From: Cymodocea nodosa
Lineage: Eukaryota; Streptophyta; Magnoliopsida; Alismatales; Cymodoceaceae
Direction of reading: 5' to 3'
Assembly (NCBI GenBank): GCA_036874045.1
Contig: CM072335.1
Location: forward strand, 13,040,001 to 13,104,000
Length of the DNA stretch: 64,000 nt
A program made the position numbers and the translations under genes. This document shows positions 37,090 through 47,294 of the stretch, piece by piece. Positions within the stretch are counted from its first letter, which is position 1; every line of letters begins with the position of its first letter. Under the pieces are notes generated by a model that searched no databases, was not told the DNA's origin, and was given only the letters and a program-made list of their open reading frames with translations.

Positions 37090-37278
37090 CATTTTAGAGC
37101 AAAGCATATAGATGTTAGACATCATTTTCTAAGAGATAACGTAATTAAAGGAAAAATTAAATTAGGATTTGTGTCTAGTAAAAATCAATTAGCTGATATA
37201 TTTACAAAACCTCTAGATGAAAATACATTCTGCAACATAAGATTAAATTTAGGTATTTGTAGGCTATGTGATGTGTAA

Positions 37279-37548
37279 AATACTTAAACTCCACAAAAGA
37301 TAAATATTGTTGATGATGTTGTTTACCTCATAGATATTATATATTTATCATAAATATCTAAGTAATATCTAAACTATTGCATAAAAGGTATTTACTATAA
37401 AATTATAGTAGTATCTTATTGATTTTACTTATTTTTCTAAGTTTAATGGTTTTTAAAATTTTAAGTGAAAATGTCAATGAAAAACATTAAATTTCTTTGA
37501 AATCCTAAAATTTTGATTAAGTGTTTTCTTTGGATCAATGAAAGTGCA
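37279..37548 (+). other. Start of post-pol spacer, F1 copy B
   Basis: This noncoding sequence is collinear with 2640-2911 of copy A (reversed). It stops at AAAGTGCA, the F2 target site, and continues at 57648 with GTGCATATGATC. Confidence 0.85.
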
Positions 37549-39587
37549 TGTTTAGAATGAAAAGTGCATAATATTAAGGGTTAAATGATGGTTAATTACA
37601 TAATATTTAGCTTATCATATGAGAATTAAGCCATTATGTTATAATTGCACTATTATATGCTTTAATGAAAGAATCTACATAATTTCAAGGAATTAGCGTT
37701 AATTAAGTATATTTTCGCACTATCGGTAAGTTACAGGTTTTTTAATTCTTAAGTCTCCAAAATTTTTGTTATTTCAGAAAGTTAAATTTCATGTAATGGA
37801 CAATTATGTTTTAAATGCTTAAAAAATATTTTATTATTTCCTAGAGTACATGTGTTTAAACCTTAATACATGACCTAAGTGAATTTTTGGTAAGTTATCT
37901 GGTAACTATTCGAAATGTGTCCGAGCATCGGATAGTTAAGGTTTGTAAGTATCCGAAATATCTGAACTCGTTAAGTTAGAATTATGCACGTGTTGAATTT
38001 AAATGCTTTATTATGTCACGTGAGCTGCACATGTATAACTCGTTAAGTTAGCATAACTATACGCATTGAGTTACTTGAATATACACTAAGGTAACGCGTT
38101 GTGTTAGTGTTATAAGCTTATAAGTTATTTCTTTATTGCACGTGTTTTATAGTTAAATCAATGAAGTAAGTCCGTTGAGTTACACTAACTCCACAGACCC
38201 CTAATTTTCTAACATGCCACTATAGTAGTTGTAGAAATAGGAAATTCGAAGGAAAACCACGATTGCACGTATCATGTAGGAATTAACTCATGGAATGAAG
38301 AGGAAATCACCATTGTTGATATGAATAAAGGAAATCCAACCAATCATTTAAGCAGAAGTAGTTACTACTGAAAGAAATATAAAAGAAGAGGAGAAAGATG
38401 AAAAAAGGTGTGTAGTATGGGTGGAGGACCACGCTAACTGCAGGAAGCATCGAAAGTTCCCTAAAGCTCCACACACCACCAAAATCACCAACCATTAGAG
38501 GTCTATAAGGATACTTTCTGGATGTCAGGTTGATTTCGAGCCAAACACGGTGACTGACAACCACTGTGAGGAATGATCGCGTCGTAGAAAGGGAAACCAT
38601 TTTCACCAAGCACCAACTCATATCTCAGGAGATCGTAAAACTTCTAACCTTGGTTTCAAGTTAATGCCAATATACTGAAGAGGAGATCAACTTACAATTC
38701 TTGGTTCGCAATTCTATAGGGAGAGGAGGCAAGATTGTAAGTGATTAAGTTTTCAATGGTGTAATCGCGTCGTATGTAGTGACATAAGTTTTTATTGTCG
38801 ATAGAGATTTTTACATTTCACATTTCGCTTATCTTTAGGAACATATCAAAATAAAAATACCAAAAACAACTATTATATGTGTTTACATTTAGTATTAAAG
38901 TGTTGTATTATTTGTTTTGTATCGTGATTAATGTTATAATTGTTAGTATTGTGAATGTTTTATGTTTGTTTGATTTAGAAAATAATAAATAGTTTTATTG
39001 TTTACTGAAATTGATTCGTTCTAGATACTTAAAGATTTTAATAGTTACTGTTTGTAATATCTAAATGTTAGTGTTGCTTAACGACAAATCTCAGATTAAC
39101 TAACATTAAAAAGCTTAATTGATGTTATTTACATTCTATAGAACCGCCTAATGGTTAGTTGAATTCCTCTATAAATAGTAGTATTTAACTGGAAAGGTAA
39201 GCTCATGAAGTTAACTTAAGTCCACAAGGTTAGTCTGTTGAGTTAATCATAACTCTACGAACTAAGTCCGTTGAGTTAACTGTAACTCAACGGAGTGCTT
39301 AACTGAATACATATAGACTCTAATATAAAAATTGAAATAGTACACATGTTTAACTCAATCTCTATGGGATTGTCCTGTACTTGCACACAAATACAATATA
39401 TACACTATGCACTTGCAATTAAAAAAATACAAATTGGACTTAATATCTAATTTGTGTGAAAAGTTGTTTGTTTACTTCTGAAAGAATTTATTAATATAAG
39501 CATAAAAACAAATTAAACAAAGTTTTTTGGCATTATTTATTAGACAAGTTTCTGATTTAACTTTTCACAACAATACAAGTTTTCTAG
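37549..39587 (+). mobile_element. 5' LTR of the F2 element
   Basis: This 2039-bp LTR contains GGATAGTTAAGG-type modules (37925-37970) and a block with CACGTG and AACTCGTTAAGTTAG (37970-38150) that is also found in F1 LTRs. It has a TATA box at 38378, a leader with CACACCACCAAAATCACC, more palindromes near 39235-39300 (e.g. GTCCGTTGAGTTAACTGTAACTCAACGGAG split over the site), and the U5 motif near 39370-39420. It ends CACAACAATACA. Confidence 0.9.
38378..38385 (+). promoter_or_regulatory. TATA box of the F2 5' LTR
   Basis: TATAAAAG, in the context GAAATATAAAAGAAGAG, is conserved in the F2 LTRs at about 6475, 11470, 24313 and 54755. Confidence 0.65.
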
Positions 39588-39594
39588 CATTGTT

Positions 39595-39612
39595 GCCAAG
39601 GATTGAGAAGCT
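39595..39612 (+). other. Degraded tRNA-Asp-type primer binding site, F2
   Basis: The sequence TAGCATTGTTGCCAAGGA differs from the Athila-type TGGCGCCGTTGCCGGGGA at six of 18 bases. All six are G-to-A or C-to-T changes. It lies seven bases beyond the LTR end, as expected for a gypsy Athila element. Confidence 0.75.
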
Positions 39613-39687
39613 AAGCAACTGTGAGTCCTGTTTTGTTTTAATAGCAGAAGGAGTGTTTTGTGTTTTATTTTATAATTGAGAATATGA

Positions 39688-40790
39688 CATATGCTTATGC
39701 TCAAAGATTTTTGAAACCTGTAGTTGGCATATGTGACTTCTGCAATTTAGATGGTCATGACATTTCTGATTGTTTGAAACTGAGATGATTGCAGATATAT
39801 GTTTGACTTCTGCAATTTAGATGGTTAGATCACATGAACAACAAATGAATTATATTCAATATAATAGAACTGAGTATGAGAATCCTATAGTTTACCCAAC
39901 TAATGGTCAGTTTAGAACAAGTAATATGTTGAGAGACAAGGAAGTTTGAGATAGGTATGATAGACTGGAGCGTAGTTTAGAGTGAAACATGGATAAACTG
40001 GAACATTACATGCATTAGCAACAAAAAGTCAACCAATTAAATTATAAGGAAGAATATTCAGAACCTAAAATTGATATCATATACCAAACTGAAAAAACCA
40101 TAATGAAAATTGATCAAAAATTGAATGCAATGAGACTAGATGATGAAAGAAAGCTAAAAGCATTGGATGAATTTACAATGAAATTACAAGTTATGCAATA
40201 GGAAAATACAAATGAAAACTTTAATGCTATAGATTTGCATAATTTGCAAAACATACAGACAAAAGAAAATACCAATGCAATAGAATTTTAAAAATGTAAG
40301 TTAAAACTAGAAACAATTGAAGATCAAAATTATGAAAATGAAATACAAGAACATCATGAAAGTAATGAAAATCTAGAAGATGTATGCATAACATTAAGAT
40401 TTGGAACTGATATACCACCAAAAATTCAAAAAGAAAGTAATGTGAAGGTGGATAAGAAAAAATTCAAAATGATAATGAAAATGTAATATTTGAAAACTTA
40501 GAAATCAAAGAAGAAAAATCTGAATCTGAAAATGAGATTAAAATGATCAAATGAATGCAATGAAAGAAAATGAATCTTGTAAATCACAATCATTAGCACC
40601 CTATCTTGAAAGATTATAACAAACATTTCCTAAAAAATAAGAAAAAATTAGAGAAATTTTTGAAAAAGTACAAGTTAACATTCATTCCTTTGTTAGACTT
40701 ATTGTAGAAAATGCCACATTGTGCTAAATGTCTTAAGGATTGGTGTACTAAGAAAAGAAAATGAAAAGTTTTAAGGAAAGTCTTTTTAGC
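39688..40790 (+). pseudogene. gag: gag C-terminal remnant of F2 with zinc knuckle
   Basis: Only about 100 bp after the primer site comes MTYAYAQRFLKPVVGICDFC. The knuckle CDFCNLDGHDISDC fits CX2CX4HX4C exactly. The sequence then drifts into Asn/Lys/Glu-rich text (KIDQKLNAMRLDDERKLKAL, ETIEDQNYENEIQEHHESN) with stops. The capsid (retrotransposon gag) domain that should come first is missing. The N-terminal gag at 48397 could be the missing half, but the order is reversed. Confidence 0.65.
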
Positions 40791-41501
40791 TGAGTAAAGT
40801 AGTTCCCTATTTCTACCACAAATTCTTAAAAAGTTATCTGATCTAGGAATCCTTGTTATATCATGCACCATAGGAAATACCATTCTGGAAAGAACCTTAA
40901 TAGACCTAGGTGCAGGTATAAATGTTATGCCTAGTGATATATTGCATCCTTAGGATTAGAATACTTAATACCTACTAGGACTGTAATTTAATTAGCTGTT
41001 AGAAGTACAAGATACCCTAGAGGAAAAATAGAAGATGTCTTAATTAAAATCAAAAACTTCATATATCCTATTGATATTGTGATTTTGGATTCCCAGCAAA
41101 TTAAGCATCAGAATCATGATATATCTTTAATTTTGGGAAGACCATTTTTAGCAACATCAAGGGCTATTATAAATTATAAAACTAGAGTGACGAAGTTAGC
41201 TTATGGTAATGAGGATACTTAGTTAAACATTTTCAAACCAGAAAAGTTTGAGGAGTTAGAAATGTCATTACATACTATAGACTTTTTAGAGGATGAAGGA
41301 GATATGTTAGATGATGTGATTCAAGAAGAATTAAATAGGTAATTAAATTCAGAAACTTTAGAAGTAAGTGAAAGCATAGATGTAGAAGAAGATCAAGAAG
41401 AATTTAATATAGAAGATGAAAATGTTAAATTAGGAGCTCTAGCTTCTTATGGTCAACATTTAGATTTAAAACCTTTACCTCCTAAATTAACCTATATATT
41501 T
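40791..41501 (+). pseudogene. pol: Aspartic protease of F2
   Basis: ISCTIGN...RTLIDLGAGINVMPSDI carries the Athila-type protease site, with DLGAG in place of the usual DLGAS. A frameshift and stops follow near 40955-40990. The sequence recovers with RGKIEDVLIKIKNF, VILDSQQ and ISLILGRPFLATSRAIINY, the typical C-terminal flap and ILGRPFLAT block. A Glu/Asp-rich linker leads into RT in the same frame (LDLKPLPPKLTYIFLEE). Confidence 0.8.
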
Positions 41502-42329
41502 TTGGAAGAAAAAAGAACATGTTCAATCATTATTACTTCAGATTTAAAAGAGGATCAAATTTCTAAATTAAAAGATGTAGTAAAAACTTATAAAGAATTA
41601 ATAGGATGGACTATGACTGATATAAAAAGGTTAAGTGCAACTATATGCTGTCACCATATATATTTAGAAGAGAATGCTAAACCAGTTAGAATTCCTAAGA
41701 GGAGATTAAATTCAAACCTTAAACAAGTAGTTAGGAAGGAAATAGTGAAGTGGTTAGATAATGACATAATTTATCCGATTTCTGATAGCTCATGGGTTAA
41801 TCCAATCCATGTAGTTCACAAGAAATCAGGATTAACAATTATTAAGAATGAAAGTCAGGACTTGATACCTACTAGAATTCAATCAAGTTGGAGAGTGTGT
41901 ATAGATTATAGAAAGCTGAATGTTGTGATTAGGAAAGATCATTTTTCCTTACCTTTTATAGATCAAATGCTAGAGAAGTTAGCAGGGCAAAAATATTTTT
42001 GTTTTCTAGACAGGTATTCAGGATATAACCAAGTTCCAATAGCATTAGAGGATCAAGAGAAAACAACTTTTACATGTCCTAATAGAACTTATGCTTTTAA
42101 GAGGATGCCATTCGGATTATGCAATGCACCAGCCACCTTTCAAAGGTGTATGCAGGGCATATTCACTGGAATGACTAAAGATTTTTTAGAAATATTTATG
42201 GATGATTTCACTGTATATGGAAGTTCATATGAAGTGTGTTTAAACAATTTAGACCAAGTATTAAAACATTGTGTGGAAAAGAATCTGGTTCTAAATTGGG
42301 AAAAATGTCACGTCATGGTTAAACAATAA
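41502..42329 (+). pseudogene. pol: Reverse transcriptase of F2 (Athila-like)
   Basis: This 275-codon open stretch, part of a longer polyprotein, has KRRLNSNLKQVVRKEIVKWL, SSWVNPIHVVHKKSG, WRVCIDYRKLN, FLDRYSGYNQ, AFKRMPFGLCNAPATFQRCM and the catalytic FMDDFTVYG (about 42196). The usual FLDGYSGYNQ has Gly changed to Arg, a G-to-A change. It is the best-preserved protein segment in the window. One stop (42327-42329, probably from CAA: MVKQ-stop-IVLGH) separates it from the thumb and RNase H. Confidence 0.92.
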
Positions 42330-42896
42330 ATAGTCTTGGGACATGTTTCAAAGAAAGGGCTGGAAGTAGATAAAGCTAAAATAGAAGTAATTTCTAATCT
42401 ACCAGAACCTAAATTAGTAAAAGATATTAGATCATTTCTAGGACATGCTAGATTTTATAAAAGATTCATTAAAGATTTTAGCAAAATAGTTAGACCTTTA
42501 ACTAATCTATTAAAAGATGTCCCATTCAACTTTGATAAAAATTGCAAAGAAGCATTTTTCAAGCTTAAAACTAGCTTAATTTCAACTCCTATAATAGAAG
42601 AACCTAATTGGAGCCATCCATTTGAATTAATGTGTGATGCTTCTAATTTTGTTGTAGGAGCAGTGCTAGGACAGAAAATAGAAAAATCTCCTAGAGTGGT
42701 TCATTATGCAAGCAAAACTTTAAATGATGCTCAAGTTAACTATACAACTACTGAAAAAGAATTGTTAGTTGTTGTGTTTGCCTTAGAAAAGTTTAGATCA
42801 TATTTGATTGGAGCTAAAGTGATAGTATATACGGATCATTCAGCTTTAAAACACCTAATAGCAAAGATAAAAACTAAACCTAGATTGATCCGATGA
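42330..42896 (+). pseudogene. pol: RT thumb and RNase H of F2
   Basis: It continues directly with VLGHVSKKGLEVDKAKIEVI and DIRSFLGHARFYKRFIKDFS (the gypsy RT connection). RNase H follows: LMCDASNFVVGAVLGQ, VHYASKTLNDAQVNYTTTEKE, VVFALEKFRSYL and VYTDHSALKHL, with the catalytic D, E and D visible. A stop (about 42894) separates it from LLLQEFDLEIKDKK. Confidence 0.92.
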
Positions 42897-44358
42897 ATAT
42901 TGTTATTGCAAGAATTTGATCTAGAAATTAAAGATAAAAAATGTTGTGAGAATGTAGTAGCGGATCATTTATCAAGATTGCAAATAGAAAAATCAAACAT
43001 TGAAATTAAGGATAATTTTCCTGATGAACAATTAATGACCATAAAAATAATGCCTTGGTATGGAGACATAGTTAATTACTTAGTCATTGATTTAACACCT
43101 AATGATTGGAATAGACAGGATAAGAAATTATTCTTTCAAGAGTAAAATATTATTATTGGGACGACCCATACTTATTTAAGAAATGTCCTAATATGGTTTT
43201 GAGGAGGTGTATTCTAGAAACTAAATATCAGAGCATATTGTTTTTCTGCCATGACCAAGCATGTGGAGGACATTTTGGTTCAGGGAAAACTACTGCCAAA
43301 ATTCTGCAATGTGGATTTTATTAACCAACACTATTCAAAGATGCTCATAAATACTACTTAAGTTGTTTAAAATGTCAACAAATAGGAAGAATATCAAAGA
43401 GGAATATGATGCCTCCGAATCCTATTGTTGAGGTTGAAATATTTGATGTGTGGGGAATAGATTTTATGGGTCCATTTCCTATGTCTAATCAATTTAATTA
43501 TATATTATTGGGGGTGGATTATGTATCTAAATGGATAGAAGCTATTCCTACAAAAACTAATGACAACAAAGTGGTAATACATTTTATAAAAACCAATATA
43601 ATTGCTAGATTTGGAATACCTAAAGCTGTTATTAGTGATAGAGGAACTCATTTTTGTAATAGAAGTTTTAAAGCCTTAATGAAGAAATATGGAGTAAATC
43701 ACAAAATTGTAACATCTTATCATCCGCAAACAAGTGGACAAGTAGAAAGTGCAAACAAACAAATTAAGTTAATCTTAGAAAAAGTAGAAAATCCTACTAG
43801 AATAAATTGGGCTAATAGATTAATAGATGCACTTTGGGCTTATAGAACTGCTTACAAGACAAGCTTAGGTATGTCACCCTTTAGAACAGTATATGGAAAA
43901 AGTTGTCATTTACCAGCTAAAGTTGAACATAAAGCTTATTGAGCATTAAAAACTCTAAACACTAATTTAAATCAAAGTGCTAAAAGTAGAAAATGTAATT
44001 AATAGAATTAGAAGAATTTAGGAATGAAGCTTATTTGAAAACTGTAAAAGAAAAAGAGAAAATGAAGTTTTGGCATGACAAGAAAATTATTCCAAAAAGT
44101 TTTGAAATAGGACAAGAAGTATATCTTTACATGACTAGACTTCATAGCCATCTAGGGAAATTAAGATCTAGATGGGTAGGACTTTACATAATTTGAAATA
44201 TTTATTCCTATCTAGCTATTGAAATTGAAAATCCTAAAAATCAGAATATATTTAAAGTAAATGGACAAAGACTAAGGCCTATTCTGAAGTTTCCAAAAAG
44301 TTCCTTTGGAATTATAGAAGAAGTAAGAGTAGAGGACTACTTGAGTTTTATTAAGTAA
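42897..44358 (+). pseudogene. pol: Integrase of F2
   Basis: After ENVVADHLSRL comes the zinc domain (CHDQACGGHFGSGKT ... CLKCQQIGR), interrupted by frameshift and stop near 43143 and 43320. The core (43406-43942) carries WGIDFMGPFP, VISDRGTHFCN and GQVESANKQIK, giving D, D, E. The C-terminal domain follows a stop and frameshift near 43945-44000, with SFEIGQEVYLYMTRLH, LRSRWVGLYII and VNGQRLRPIL, and ends LSFIK-stop at 44358. The order after RNase H confirms Ty3/gypsy. Confidence 0.9.
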
Positions 44359-45078
44359 ATATACATTAGTATTAAAAAAAAATATTTATTTTATTTTAGA
44401 TATAGTAACGTTTTAATTGAAAGAAATTATCGATTTTACCGAAACATGTATTAAAAGAAAAAAATTGTTACAGTCACATCGAAAGGATCCATCGGTTTGA
44501 CTGAAACATAAAAACATAAATATATATATATATATTAAGTAAAAATGTCAGTTTTACTAAAGCATGGTATCAGTTCAACCGATAGAAAAAAAAGTATGTA
44601 ATTTGGTTCAATCGAGGAAATATAATGATTTGACCGAAATTCTATAATGTTGAAAAATTAAGAATCGATCAGATCGAAAATTCTTCGATCTTGATCGATT
44701 AAAAATTATTATTTTTAGTATTTTTATTAGTTATAACTTTATGGGAGGTCCGTTGAGTTACGCTTAACTCAACGAACTTACTCCGTTGAGTCTAGGATAA
44801 GTTAACAAACTTACTCTGTTGAGTTAACTGTAACTCAACGGAGTACTGTAGTTAAGTCCACGAACTTAGTCCGTGGAGTTAACCGTAACTCCACAGAGTA
44901 GTGAGTGAGAGAGTGATAGTTTGTGCGGGAAAATGACCCGATTACCCGCCAAAAACTTAGGGTTTATTTATACTAAAACTTAGGATTTGGGGGCATTATC
45001 CGCAGAAATCATTTAGAACCTAGAACAGTAGAGATCAAAACCATTTTGTTCTATTCCGTAACACCACGGAGATTCACG
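44359..45078 (+). other. Spacer between integrase and env-like ORF, with palindrome arrays and candidate promoter
   Basis: The first part (44400-44700) holds many degenerate copies of a TCGGTTTNACCGAAA-like word and an (AT)n run at 44519-44537. From 44746 an array of CCGTTGAGTTA / TAACTCAACGGAG palindromes follows (to about 44905). The stretch then becomes GC-richer with a TATA-like TATTTATACTAAAAC (about 44963). The layout (array, TATA, leader, ORF) resembles an LTR promoter placed in front of env. Confidence 0.55.
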
Positions 45079-47294
45079 ATGATGCTAGAATTCTGGGAAG
45101 TAGTGGACACTACGAGATTTCTTAGGAAGTCAGAGGAATGAGATACACGACAAAAGATTAGGAACACGATAAGGGAGAAAGAATTAGAAAAGGTAGAATC
45201 TGATATTTTCTTTTGGAGGAAAGTTTTGGTTGATTTAGATATTAGAATACCTTAGATAGTAGAAATGAGAATCAAAGTAGCAACAGAAGTGGTTGTAAAT
45301 GGAGAAAGGAAAATTAGACCAAATAATGAGGTTGCCTTAGAGTTGATCTGGTGCAAGTCATGACTATGGTTTGTAAGACATATTACTGGACACACTCGGT
45401 GGGAAATCAGGGAGCAATAAAGAAAAGCAGTTGAAGAACCTACAGCTGAAGAGCCGACTACTGAAGAACCTATTACTAAGGAACAGCAGCCAAGACCATC
45501 CATTCCACTACCAAGGCCATTAGAAAGAGCAACATTTTTTAGGACTATCGATGCTAGAGGAATGGAGAGAATTTGCAGAGCTTGTTAAAGTTGCCAAGAG
45601 ACAAGGAAATTCTGAAAATATGGCTATGGCAAAGTCACATTTACTGTATGATGCACTCTATAAGAAAATGGCCAAAGATAGGTTGAAGGCCCAATATAAA
45701 ATTAAAGTAGAACAACATTCTCAAGCAGCTAGATCACTAGCTGCAAGAGAAACTGAAGTTAGTTGTTCCAGAGTAGTAACTATTAAATAGGAAGAGCCAA
45801 TACCTATGGCTTGAGGGCTTAAAGAGCCCATTTTTGTTGACTTAATGTCAAAAGAAGAAGAAGAAGATCAGGCACAATTATTTAGAAGAAGAAAAGGAAA
45901 AGAAAAAGTGCCTAAGGATTAAGAAGAAATTAAATCTAAGCCTATAATGTTTACAATAGGGCATAAAGAGCCTATTTTTGTAGACCTACTATCCGAATCT
46001 GAGGAGGAGCAGTAGCAGCAGTAGTAAGAGCAAAGAAAAGGAGAAAAACAAGCTAAAATTAGTCTACAGCCTATACAAATAGAAGAAACAAGTAGGGCAG
46101 AATATACTGTGCTGGTGACTCCATCCCAATTTGCCACAGAATCAGAAAGAACAGTAACAATGTAGATTGGTAGTTAGGAGGAAGACAAAATAAAAGAAGT
46201 TGAGCAAGAGCATATTGAACAAAAAGGAAATGACTCGACAGATTCCACTAAAGAGGGAGAGACTCTTCAGCAAATTATTGAGAAAGTACAAGAAAAAAGG
46301 GTGGAGAGTTCTACTGACTCTCCACCATAGACCGAAGTAGAAACAAGAATCTTTGGATCATTTCCAACAAACACAAGTTCAACATTTTGAGGAAGAAGTA
46401 AAAATTCAAGAACAAACCCCTCTAGAGCAACAAATTCAGATTCCTGAACAGCAAATTCTAAATGAAGTTCACTTTTGGAGTCAAGAAGCATACAACAAGT
46501 ATCAAGAGATAAAGGGGTATAATATTATTTACAATAGGCCAGTAGATTGGACTGGAATGGAGGAAATTAAAAAATTATTTGAATTCTAGAGCCTACTGCA
46601 ATTTATTTCAAGGGAAAAAGGGCATGCAGTTTATGAAAGTTTAGTGCCCTACTTTTATGTAAATTTAAGAGAGAAAGATAGAAAATTAATTGCAAACGTG
46701 GAGCAAGCTGATGTACTGATAACACTAGAGCTTCTCTACGATATTTTTAGGTTGAGAAATGAAGGAATTGAAATTCTAGAAGAAACAACTGCAGTGGAAT
46801 GGATTGAACAAGAAATTAAGCATTATTTAGCTAGTGACTCTCATGTGCCAATACTTAATAGAATGAAATACTTAATTGGAAAGGCACACATGGTAGCAAT
46901 TATACTGGTGAAAACTATTTATCAAAGACAAGGCTACGACATTGAATTGAGTCAATTTGTCAAGTGGGTCACCTATGCAGTTGTTAACAGAACACAAGTA
47001 AATTGGTTCAACGTATTCATCTCCAAGCTCAAGTTAGTAAAGAAAAAGTTATTTTATGGAGATTTAGTTCCTGTATTAATGGTGGACAGTATTGACTTCA
47101 CAAAATGGACATCCAAGAGGATAAAATCTAGAGCCATTTCAATGAAGGAATATAGAAATTATAATGCTGTAGCTACTTTTTCTATTGCTAGACCTTCTAG
47201 AGACATTATAGGAGTTGTGGAACGTATAAATCAATTAGAACATCAACTAGAGAAGCTTTAGAAGGAAGTAGATGAACTTAGGAAGAAAGATTAA
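45079..47294 (+). pseudogene. env-like ORF of the F2 element
   Basis: It starts MMLEFWEVVDTTRFLRKSEE. An E/P/T-rich part (EEPTAEEPTTEEPITKEQQ), a repeated segment (KEPIFVDLMSKEEEE and KEPIFVDLLSESEEE) and a Gln-rich run with TAG stops follow. The conserved C-terminal half contains EVHFWSQEAYNKYQEIKGYN, RPVDWTGMEEIKKLFEF, PYFYVNLREKDRKL, LLYDIFRLRNEGIEI, TQVNWFNVFISKL and a coiled-coil-like end (VERINQLEHQLEKL). Three frames are used, with frameshifts near 45545 and 46345. The domain resembles the plant transposon protein domain seen in Athila env-like ORFs; that assignment is from memory of the family. No transmembrane helix is evident. Confidence 0.72.

Larger units (their letters stand above)
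28686..37278 (+). pseudogene. pol: pol of F1 copy B: protease, integrase, RT, RNase H (split by two insertions)
   Basis: The protease keeps WILDSGASSHMT. Integrase has the zinc-binding residues (LWHRRIGH, CDACELGK at about 29209) and catalytic D, D, E in HIDLFGP, NDHGTKFEN and GVVERKNQ. RT starts at EEALSDENWIV (about 30280), with QMDVKSAFLNG, LYGLKQAPRSWY and the catalytic YVDDIIFG (about 30844). An F3 element interrupts after TPMST. Coding resumes at 35106 with SLKLDIDD and RNase H (YTDADYTG, STTKVEY, YYDSSS), is broken by an F3 solo LTR after NPVLHF, and ends RAKHIDVRHHFL...IFTKPLDE...LCDV-stop at 37278. Catalytic residues are mostly intact, but stops at Trp and Gln codons inactivate it. 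Confidence 0.9.

Noticed and set aside
44519..44537. (AT)n run as a promoter
   Set aside because: It is a simple microsatellite in a spacer, with no leader or ORF placed to use it.
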